A stretch of 5,763 nt of DNA from positions 1 to 5,763 of the forward strand of contig JAJXZZ010000221.1 of NCBI GenBank assembly GCA_021779795.1, given 5' to 3'. The first letter of the stretch is position 1. Each line of letters opens with the position of its first letter. Positions 1 to 4,955 of this stretch are shown piece after piece. A program made the position numbers and the translations under genes. Below the pieces are notes generated by a model. That model ran no database searches. It had not been told where the DNA came from and saw only the letters and a list, made by a program, of their open reading frames with translations. The DNA comes from Acidobacteriota bacterium. Its GTDB lineage: Bacteria > Acidobacteriota > Vicinamibacteria > Vicinamibacterales > Fen-181.

Positions 1-162
1 GGCCGACTCGGCGGAGGGCGCCGCCGCGCCCGCGGCCTCTGCCGCGTCCGTCTCGGGCTCGGGCGCCGCTTCCTCGACCCCCGGCTCGGGCCGCGCGTCG
101 AGCGCCTCCGCCGACTCGGGAGCCGGCCCGTCGTGATCGTGGTTGTCGTTCTGGTCGCTCAT
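1..162 (-). CDS. scpB: Probable ScpB N-terminus, acidic disordered region (partial, cut by window edge)
   Basis: An open frame starts at an ATG (162-160) and runs without a stop for 54 codons to the window edge. It begins 7 nt after the scpA stop. The visible residues start MSDQNDNHDHDGPAPESAEA and continue as a stretch rich in Ala, Glu, Pro and Asp with no hydrophobic core, as expected of a disordered acidic leader. No winged-helix sequence of ScpB lies inside the window, so the name rests on position: the gene directly after scpA in the same direction is usually scpB, which forms the dimeric partner of ScpA in the Smc-ScpAB condensin. The ribosome site is weak (GGCGAG next to the ATG), so translation may be coupled to scpA. 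The 10-bp sequence GCCGACTCGG occurs twice here (2-11 and 110-119) and encodes the repeated Glu-Ser-Ala text. A different gene with an acidic leader cannot be excluded. Confidence 0.6.
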   Translation of the reverse strand, partial: MSDQNDNHDHDGPAPESAEALDARPEPGVEEAAPEPETDAAEAAGAAAPSAESA

Positions 163-169
163 CGCTCGC

Positions 170-1018
170 CTATGCCCCGTCGTCATTGGCGTCGGCGGCG
201 TGGCCCGAGCCCTGAGCCTCGCGCCCCGAGCCCTGAGCCCCCCGTCCGGCCGCCGCGGCTTTCGACTTGTAAATGCGGATCGCCCCGAACGACCCGGCCT
301 GGAACACGCGGATCACCTTCAGCCGGATCATCTCCAGCAGCGCCAGGAAGGTGACGATCAGGTCGCCCTTCGACCACACGTCGTCGAACAGGTCCTCGAA
401 GCCGCAGGCCTCGGTCTCCGAGAGCCGCGCCAGCAGCTGCTCGATGCGCGTCTCGATCGGGACCTGCTCGGTCGGCAGCGTCACCTTCGGCCGCTGCTTC
501 GCCCGCTCGAGCACGGACTTGAAGGCGGCGATCAGGCTGAACAGGTCGACCTCGAGCTCGGGCTCGTACTCCTCCCCGGCGATGGGGGCCACGCGCCCGT
601 CGGGGCGCTGCCACTGCGCCTCGCGCAGCGTCTCGCGCTCGTGCAGCAGCTCGGCCGCCTGCCGGTAGCGCTCGTGCTCGAGCAGCCGGCGGACGAGCGC
701 CTCGCGCGGGTCCTCGTCCGGATCCTCCTGCGTCGGATCGGGCCGCGGCAGGAGCATCCGCGACTTGATGTGGATGAGCGTGGCGGCCAGCACGAGGAAC
801 TCGCCGGCGACGTCCAGGTCGAGCTCGCGCAGCACCTCGAGGTACTCGAGGTACTGCGCGGTGATGAGCGCGATCGGGATGTCGTAGATGCTCACCTCGT
901 TCTTCTTGATGAGGTGAATGAGGAGATCGAGCGGCCCCTCGAACTGGTCGAGCTTGACCGAGTAACCCTCGAGCGACGACTCGAATTCCTCAGGCACTCG
1001 CTGTTCCATGTGGGCCAC
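170..1018 (-). CDS. scpA: Segregation and condensation protein A (kleisin subunit)
   Basis: This 282-residue protein is the kleisin that bridges the Smc heads and binds ScpB in the bacterial condensin, acting on the nucleoid in chromosome compaction and segregation. The N-terminal kleisin hallmark FEGPLDLLIHLIKKNEVSIYDIPI-type text lies at about residues 26-49, followed by LAATLIHIKSRMLLP at 77-91. The middle (92-185) is charged, and the C-terminal winged-helix part that contacts the Smc head spans about 188-250. The start taken is GTG at 1018, with GAGGAG at 1027-1022 just upstream. An ATG three codons in (1009-1007) is a real alternative, but its spacing from that site is 12 nt. Residues 251-282 extend past the winged helix as an Ala/Gly/Ser-rich tail, partly encoded by a 7-bp repeat array, and are probably disordered. 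It is preceded by trpS across a repeat-filled spacer and followed 7 nt later by the putative scpB. Confidence 0.95.
   Translation of the reverse strand: MAHMEQRVPEEFESSLEGYSVKLDQFEGPLDLLIHLIKKNEVSIYDIPIALITAQYLEYLEVLRELDLDVAGEFLVLAATLIHIKSRMLLPRPDPTQEDPDEDPREALVRRLLEHERYRQAAELLHERETLREAQWQRPDGRVAPIAGEEYEPELEVDLFSLIAAFKSVLERAKQRPKVTLPTEQVPIETRIEQLLARLSETEACGFEDLFDDVWSKGDLIVTFLALLEMIRLKVIRVFQAGSFGAIRIYKSKAAAAGRGAQGSGREAQGSGHAADANDDGA
200..248. repeat. Heptamer array inside the 3' end of scpA
   Basis: On the plus strand the sequence falls into consecutive 7-mers from 207: GAGCCCT, GAGCCTC, GCGCCCC, GAGCCCT, GAGCCCC (to 241), with degenerate units on either side. In the scpA frame these encode the near-duplicated AQGSG-R-E-AQGSG text at about residues 260-273, beyond the folded domain. 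The period is seen directly. Its membership in a dispersed family with the three other arrays of this window is inferred from the shared 7-bp period. Confidence 0.75.
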
Positions 1019-1021
1019 GAA

Positions 1022-1027
1022 CTCCTC
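1022..1027 (-). promoter_or_regulatory. Ribosome binding site of scpA
   Basis: GAGGAG on the minus strand (1027-1022). Its GAGG part sits 5 nt before the GTG at 1018 and its GGAG part only 3 nt before. Distance to the downstream ATG at 1009 is 12 nt. This favours the GTG start but does not settle it. It lies about 8 nt from the end of the heptamer array that fills the trpS-scpA spacer. Confidence 0.55.
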
Positions 1028-1034
1028 GACCGAC

Positions 1035-1188
1035 CTTGCGTCTTGCGCCCTGGGTCTTGCACCCGGCTCACGGCTGACGACCGACGGCCGACCGGCCTGG
1101 CTCAGAACGCGATCCGCTCACTTCTCACTCTTCACTTCGTACTTCGCACTCTTCACTTCGTACTTCGTACTTCGTACTTCGTACTTTC
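1035..1188. repeat. Phase-locked heptamer array filling the trpS-scpA spacer
   Basis: The 172-bp gap between the trpS stop (1191) and the scpA start (1018) is nearly all 7-bp periodic sequence and contains no gene. Read on the plus strand, 1035-1062 holds CTTGCGT-type units, 1063-1097 holds ACGGCTG, ACGACCG and ACGGCCG, and 1098-1118 is non-repetitive. From 1119 to 1188 there are ten clean units of the CACTTCG/TACTTCG type, with TACTTCG three times in a row at 1161-1181. All blocks keep one 7-bp register over 22 units (154 bp). There is no hairpin with a T-run, so it does not look like a terminator. Heptanucleotide repeats of this general form (STRRs) are known from filamentous cyanobacteria. 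Whether this is a related phenomenon is unknown. Confidence 0.9.
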
Positions 1189-1190
1189 TT

Positions 1191-2228
1191 TCAGTACCTG
1201 ATCCTGACCGCCTCCCGCACCCGCTCCATCGTCTCCTGCGCCACCTTGCGGGCGCGCGCCGAGCCCTCGAAGAGCATCTCGCGGATGCGGCCCGGGTTGG
1301 CGAGCGCCTGCGCCCGGCGCTCGCGCATCGGCTCGAGCACCGACTCGAGCGCGGCCGCCAGCTTCCGCTTCACCTCGACGTCGCCCACCTTGCCCTGCCG
1401 GTAGCGCGACTTGAGGTCCTCGACCTCCTCGAGGTTCGCGTTGAAGGCGTCGTGATACATGAACACCGGGTTCCCCTCGACGGTCCCGGGGATGTCGGCC
1501 CGGATCCGCTTCGGATCGGTGTACATGCTCATCACCTTCTTGCGCACCGACTCGGCGGCGTCCGACAGGTCGATGGCGTTGCCGTAGCTCTTGCTCATCT
1601 TCCGGTTGTCGAGGCCCGGGAGCCTGGCGAACGAGGTCAGCAGCGGCTGCGGCTCGACGAGCACCGGCGCGACGATCGTCTCGCCGTCGCGGACGCCGAG
1701 CTTCTGTCCGTAGAAGTTGTTGAAGCGCCGGACCACCTCGCGCGACAGCTCGAGGTGCGGCACCTGGTCCTCGCCCACCGGGACGTACGGGGCGTCGTAG
1801 ACCGCGACGTCGGCCGTCTGCAGCAGCGGGTAGCCGAGAAAGCCGATCGTCGAGAGGTCCTTCTCCGACAGCTGCTCGCGCTGCTCCTTGTAGGTCGGCA
1901 CGCGCTCGAGCCACGGGATCGGGACCACCATCGACAGCAGCAGGTACAGCTCGGCGTGCTCCGGCACGAGCGACTGGACGAACAGCGTCGATCGCTCGGG
2001 GTCCAGCCCGGCGGCGATCCAGTCGGCCGCGTTGTCGAGGGCGTTCTCGACGAGGGCCCGGGTGTCGGCGTACTCGCTCGTGAGCGCGTGCCAGTCGGCG
2101 ACGAAGTAGAAACAGTCGTACTGGTCCTGGAGCGCGGCCCAGTTCTTCAGCGCGCCCACCAGGTGGCCGAGGTGCAGCCTGCCGGTCGGGCGCATGCCCG
2201 AGACGACGCGAGGTTTCAGAGTAGCCAC
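1191..2228 (-). CDS. trpS: Tryptophanyl-tRNA synthetase
   Basis: This 345-residue class Ic aminoacyl-tRNA synthetase activates tryptophan with ATP and charges tRNA-Trp in the cytoplasm. Its length is normal for bacterial TrpRS. Visible landmarks are the opening strand PRVVSGMRPTG (6-16), the HIGH motif as HLGH (19-22), the tryptophan-pocket helix region PLLQTADVAVY (134-144), whose Asp140 probably matches the indole-binding Asp of the family, GEDQ (152-155), and KMSKS (210-214). The C-terminal helical anticodon region follows. The start chosen is GTG at 2228, which keeps the RVVSG strand. The first internal Met (residue 12) would lose that strand, and extending further upstream only translates the protease gene out of frame. 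The start overlaps the end of the upstream protease gene by 13 bp and has no clear Shine-Dalgarno sequence, so translational coupling is likely. No T-box leader can be seen next to it. The stop lies against the heptamer array. Confidence 0.95.
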   Translation of the reverse strand: MATLKPRVVSGMRPTGRLHLGHLVGALKNWAALQDQYDCFYFVADWHALTSEYADTRALVENALDNAADWIAAGLDPERSTLFVQSLVPEHAELYLLLSMVVPIPWLERVPTYKEQREQLSEKDLSTIGFLGYPLLQTADVAVYDAPYVPVGEDQVPHLELSREVVRRFNNFYGQKLGVRDGETIVAPVLVEPQPLLTSFARLPGLDNRKMSKSYGNAIDLSDAAESVRKKVMSMYTDPKRIRADIPGTVEGNPVFMYHDAFNANLEEVEDLKSRYRQGKVGDVEVKRKLAAALESVLEPMRERRAQALANPGRIREMLFEGSARARKVAQETMERVREAVRIRY

Positions 2229-2881
2229 GACATCACGTATCGGTACGGGGTGCCGACCACGAGGCTGAAGCCGCCCGAGAGCAGCAGCGCGTAGAGCAGC
2301 ACGAATCCGTACGGGCGAAGGCGATCGAAGCCGGCGGCGGCGCGCTCGGGCAGCAGGCCGGCCATCACCGTCCCGCCGTCGAGCGGCGGGATCGGCAGCA
2401 TGTTGAAGATCGCCAGGAGGAGGTTGATCTCGAGCGCGGTCCAGACCAGCCGCCCGAGCGGCGCGAGCACCTGGGCCCCGCCGGACGCCGACGCCAGGCC
2501 GGGCACGAACGCCGACACCGGGAACAGCCGCAGCGCGCCGGCCGCGAGCACGGCCAGCGACAGGTTGCTCATCGGCCCGGCCGCCGCCACGAGGAGGTAA
2601 TCCCGCCGGGGCTCGCGGAACCGCCAGGTCGCCACCGGCACCGGCTTGGCCCACCCGATGAGCGGGGCGTGCGTCGCGAGGCCGACCAGCGGGAACAGGA
2701 ACGTGCCGATCGGGTCGGCGTGCACGAGCGGGTTGAGCGACACCCGGCCGAGCGCGCGGGCGGTCGGGTCCCCGAGGCGGTCGGCCGCCCACGCGTGGGC
2801 AGACTCGTGCACCGTCAGGGAAAAGACCAGCACCAGGAACGAAATGAAGACCTGTCCGAAGTTGATGTCCACGAAAGCCAA
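2216..2881 (-). CDS. Site-2 protease family (M50) membrane zinc metallopeptidase
   Basis: A 221-residue multi-pass membrane protein with the metal-binding features of family M50. A first hydrophobic segment (about 11-31) carries HESAH at 25-29 (HExxH), followed by the family text NPLVHADPIGTFLFP (50-64). WAKPVPV lies at 77-83, and AGPMSNL (101-107) opens a second hydrophobic segment. NMLPIPPLDGG (160-170) supplies the expected third zinc ligand, Asp168. A last hydrophobic segment covers about 193-210. No PDZ domain is present, so this is the short, minimal subtype, not RseP-like. Its substrate cannot be told from sequence. The reading frame opens at TTG (2881), immediately after an in-frame TGA. 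GTG at 2872 gives VDINFGQ, which fits homologue N-termini better and is an equally good start. Neither has a Shine-Dalgarno match. It heads the trpS-scpA-scpB run, and its stop lies inside the trpS start region. Confidence 0.92.
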   Translation of the reverse strand: MAFVDINFGQVFISFLVLVFSLTVHESAHAWAADRLGDPTARALGRVSLNPLVHADPIGTFLFPLVGLATHAPLIGWAKPVPVATWRFREPRRDYLLVAAAGPMSNLSLAVLAAGALRLFPVSAFVPGLASASGGAQVLAPLGRLVWTALEINLLLAIFNMLPIPPLDGGTVMAGLLPERAAAGFDRLRPYGFVLLYALLLSGGFSLVVGTPYRYVMSWLL

Positions 2882-2883
2882 TC

Positions 2884-2913
2884 AGGCTAACATCCGGAAA
2901 CTCATGGTGTCAA
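2884..2913 (-). promoter_or_regulatory. Possible promoter of the M50-trpS-scpA cluster (weak)
   Basis: A perfect TTGACA lies at 2913-2908 on the minus strand. At 18 nt spacing TAGCCT (2889-2884) matches three of the six -10 positions, including the important TA...T. Transcription would begin near 2877, leaving almost no leader before the GTG at 2872 and making the TTG at 2881 unusable. The TTGAC is also part of the arm of a palindrome and may be coincidental. Confidence 0.25.
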
Positions 2914-2938
2914 AGCAGGGCTGAAGCCCTGCTTTGAC
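2909..2938. repeat. Perfect 14-bp inverted repeat, REP-like palindrome
   Basis: The arm GTCAAAGCAGGGCT (2909-2922) is followed by GA and then its exact reverse complement (2925-2938). This lies in the spacer between uvrC and the protease gene. No T-run follows on either strand, so it is not a canonical intrinsic terminator. The GGGCTGAAGCCC core looks like REP-type palindromes scattered through many genomes, though it could still protect or terminate the uvrC 3' end. A copy count in the whole genome would decide. Confidence 0.8.
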
Positions 2939-2981
2939 CGTGGCCACCGGGCAGAACGGTCACGGGACCCTGCCCTGACCG
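2935..2981. other. Alternating TGACCG / CGGTCA inverted repeats
   Basis: TGACCG (2935-2940), CGGTCA (2957-2962) and TGACCG (2976-2981) occur in order, so the middle copy can pair with either outer copy but not both. GGGCAG (2949-2954) and CTGCCC (2970-2975) can also pair. All lie in the uvrC 3' spacer; the first copy overlaps the palindrome. They may simply be chance in GC-rich DNA. Confidence 0.4.
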
Positions 2982-3014
2982 GCACAGCCAGGCCGCGCCG
3001 TCGCCGAGCCCGGC

Positions 3015-4859
3015 TCACAGCCTGCTGAAATGCGCCAGCACGGCGTCCGCCACCGACGCCCCGACGACGGCGGTCAGCTCCTCGCGCGTGGCCCGCCGCA
3101 CGGCCGCCACGCTCCCGAACGCCGAGAGCAGCGCGCGCCGCCGGCGCGGGCCGACGCCCGGGATGTTGTCCAGCTCGGAGTGCAGGTCGCGCATCCGCCG
3201 CGCCTGCCGGTGGAACGTCACCGCGAACCGGTGCGCCTCGTCGCGCACCTGCTGCAGCAGGAGCAGCGCGGGGCTCGACCGCGCGAGCGCCAGCGGCTCC
3301 TCGCGGTCGCGCGTGAACAGCAACTCCTCCCGCTTGGCCAGGCCGACCGCCACCAGGTTGGCCAGGCCCAGCTCTTCGAGCGCCTCGTACGCGGCGCCCA
3401 GCTGCCCCTGCCCGCCGTCGATGACCACCAGGTCGGGGAAGGGCCCGCCCGCCTCGAGCGCCCGCCGGTACCGCCGCCCGACGACCTGCCTCATGGCCGC
3501 GAAATCATCGAGATAGCGGCTCTCGGCCGTCGGCCGTCGACCGTCGGCCTTCAGCCGGTACTTCCGGTACTCCCCCTTCTTCATCCGCCCGTCCTCGCAC
3601 ACGACCATCGAGGCCACCGTCTCGGCCCCCTGGATGGTCGAGATGTCGAAGCACTCGATCCGGCGCGGCAGGCCGGCCAGGCCCAGGGCCGCCCTGAGCG
3701 TCTCGAGCCCCTCGTAGTGGGCGGCGCCTTCGCGGTTGTACCGGGTCTCGTAGGCCTGCGCCGCGTTGCGCGCGGCCAGGTCGAGCAGCCCGCGCTTGTC
3801 GCCGCGCCGGGGCACGACGATGCGCACGCGGCGGCCGGCGCGCTCGCCCAGCCAGGCCTCGGCCGCCTCGGCCTCGGGCAGCGCGGCGGGCACGTGGATC
3901 TCGGGCGGCGCGGGGCGATCGGCGTAGAACTGCTGCACGGTGGCCTGCAGCACGTCCGCCTCGGCCGCCGGCGGCTCGCCCGGCTCGCTCCCGGTCCCGG
4001 CGCCGAACAACTGCACCCGCTCGACGACGCGGCCGCGGCGGACTTCGAACACCTGGATGGCGGCGCCGGCCGGCCCGAGCTTGATGCCGAACACGTCGCG
4101 GTCGCCCAGCCCGGGCGTCGCCATCTTCTGCTGCCGGCCGCCGAGGCTGCGGACCGTGCGCGCCGCGTCGCGCAGCTGGGCCGCCTGCTCGAACCGCTCG
4201 TCGGCGGCCGCGGCGAGCATCCGCTGCTCCAGCTCCCCGGCCAGCTCGTCGGCGCGTCCCTCGAGGAAGAGGCGCGCGTCCTGCACCGCCCGCGCGTAGT
4301 CCTCGCGGCTGCAGAGCGACGCGACGCACGGCGCCAGGCAGCGCTTGATGTCGTACTCGAGGCACGGCCGGCCGCGCCGGCCGTCGATCGCCTCGTTGCA
4401 GGAGCGGAGGCCGAACACGCGGTGGCTGAGCGACATCAGGCGCCGGGCCAGGCTGGCGGGCATGAACGGCCCGGCGTAGACGTCGCCGTCGCGGGCCACG
4501 TCGCGCGCCACGAGCACCCGCGGGAACGCCTCGCTCGTCGTCAGCCTCAGGTACGGATAATTCTTGTCATCGCGCAGCAGGATGTTATATTTCGGCGTCC
4601 GCTGCTTGATGAGGTTGTTCTCGAGCGCCAGGGCCTCGACGACCGAGTCGGTGACGACGAACTCCAGCGTCGCCGCCTCGTCGAGCAGCGCGTCGGTCTT
4701 GGGGCTGGTGCCGCGGGCGCCGAGGTAGCTCCGGACGCGGTCGCGGAGCGAGCGCGCCTTGCCGACGTAGATGGTGTCCCCGGCGGCGTTTCCGTAGAGG
4801 TACACGCCCGGCTGTTCGGGGAGCCGATCGATCTGACGCTTGAGATCACCGATGGGCAT
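3015..4859 (-). CDS. uvrC: Excinuclease ABC subunit C
   Basis: A 614-residue UvrC, the nuclease that cuts on both sides of a lesion after UvrA/UvrB have marked it. The N-terminal GIY-YIG domain that makes the 3' cut has GVY (18-20), YVGKA (31-35), Arg39 and Glu80. Four cysteines at 154, 166, 174 and 178 match the residues reported to bind a [4Fe-4S] cluster in E. coli UvrC, in both spacing and numbering. A UVR motif for UvrB binding lies at about 203-238. The C-terminal RNase H-like domain (5' cut) has Asp405, the DDF pair 451-452, Asp481 in VVIDGGQGQL, and His543 in RDEAHRF. Tandem helix-hairpin-helix motifs end the protein (about 565-610). Between YRKYRL and DDFAAM there are 14 residues where E. 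coli has about 6; the extra text is encoded by a heptamer array. The start is ATG 4859, with only a weak ribosome site. A TATAAT sits 43 nt upstream. Confidence 0.97.
   Translation of the reverse strand: MPIGDLKRQIDRLPEQPGVYLYGNAAGDTIYVGKARSLRDRVRSYLGARGTSPKTDALLDEAATLEFVVTDSVVEALALENNLIKQRTPKYNILLRDDKNYPYLRLTTSEAFPRVLVARDVARDGDVYAGPFMPASLARRLMSLSHRVFGLRSCNEAIDGRRGRPCLEYDIKRCLAPCVASLCSREDYARAVQDARLFLEGRADELAGELEQRMLAAAADERFEQAAQLRDAARTVRSLGGRQQKMATPGLGDRDVFGIKLGPAGAAIQVFEVRRGRVVERVQLFGAGTGSEPGEPPAAEADVLQATVQQFYADRPAPPEIHVPAALPEAEAAEAWLGERAGRRVRIVVPRRGDKRGLLDLAARNAAQAYETRYNREGAAHYEGLETLRAALGLAGLPRRIECFDISTIQGAETVASMVVCEDGRMKKGEYRKYRLKADGRRPTAESRYLDDFAAMRQVVGRRYRRALEAGGPFPDLVVIDGGQGQLGAAYEALEELGLANLVAVGLAKREELLFTRDREEPLALARSSPALLLLQQVRDEAHRFAVTFHRQARRMRDLHSELDNIPGVGPRRRRALLSAFGSVAAVRRATREELTAVVGASVADAVLAHFSRL
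3521..3555. repeat. Heptamer array inside the uvrC coding sequence
   Basis: Plus-strand units are TCTCGGC, CGTCGGC, CGTCGAC, CGTCGGC, CTTCAGC (five consecutive 7-mers). They encode approximately residues 436-447 of UvrC (KADGRRPTAES), which replace a short loop in other UvrC proteins. The frame continues correctly on both sides, so the gene appears intact. CGTCGGC is a rotation of the TCGGCCG unit at 5731 and of the reverse complement of ACGGCCG at 1084. Confidence 0.85.
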
Positions 4860-4901
4860 GGGCTACCATGATGCGTTTTTCGCGCACCCGGCCAATCTCC
4901 A

Positions 4902-4930
4902 ATTATACCGGACCGTACGCGGCGGGTCGG
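4902..4930 (-). promoter_or_regulatory. Probable sigma-70-type promoter of uvrC
   Basis: A perfect -10 hexamer TATAAT lies at 4907-4902 on the minus strand, in an AT-rich patch that stands out from the surrounding GC-rich DNA. At 17 nt spacing the -35 position reads CCGACC (4930-4925), matching only the central GAC of TTGACA. Transcription would start near 4895, giving a leader of about 35 nt to the uvrC ATG. Confidence 0.5.
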
Positions 4931-4955
4931 AGGCGACCCGGAGCCTGATCCTCCC
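4923..4955 (+). promoter_or_regulatory. 5' leader of the phosphatidyltransferase gene with hairpin and possible masked ribosome site
   Basis: CGGGTC (4923-4928) and GACCCG (4935-4940) form a 6-bp stem with GGAGGC in the loop. The loop's GGAGG is 22 nt from the ATG at 4956, too far for direct use. A nearer GGAG (4940-4943) is 12 nt away. CCTCC (4950-4954), directly before the start codon, can pair with either. The start codon itself is secure because no ATG, GTG or TTG lies further upstream in frame within the leader. Confidence 0.35.

Noticed and set aside
1035..1188. CRISPR array or rho-independent terminator
   Set aside because: Units are 7 bp with no spacers, and there is no GC-rich stem followed by a T-run on either strand.
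143..1201. Long plus-strand open frame opposite scpA
   Set aside because: It mirrors scpA on the other strand, gives a Leu/Arg/Asp/His-rich text with no motif, and runs through the heptamer array. It is the usual antisense artefact of GC-rich codons.
2228..2300. T-box or other tryptophan-responsive leader for trpS
   Set aside because: The region upstream of trpS is the protease coding sequence, with no specifier or antiterminator-like structure and no spacer to hold one.
2229..2792. N-terminal extension of trpS to an upstream start
   Set aside because: The extra residues are out-of-frame translation of the protease gene and do not resemble any TrpRS N-terminus.
2909..2938. Intrinsic terminator of uvrC
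   Set aside because: The stem is strong but the base run after it on the minus strand is ACCATGAG, without a U-tract. It is kept as a palindromic repeat instead.
3518..3552. Frameshift in uvrC at the repeat
   Set aside because: Conserved motifs on both sides (YRKYRL before, DDFAAM, VIDGGQGQL and DEAHRF after) are all in one frame, so the gene is intact.
3030..4871. A 613-codon plus-strand open frame opposite uvrC
   Set aside because: Its length equals that of uvrC, it has no recognisable motif and its composition follows the third-codon GC bias of uvrC. UvrC on the minus strand has all expected catalytic residues.
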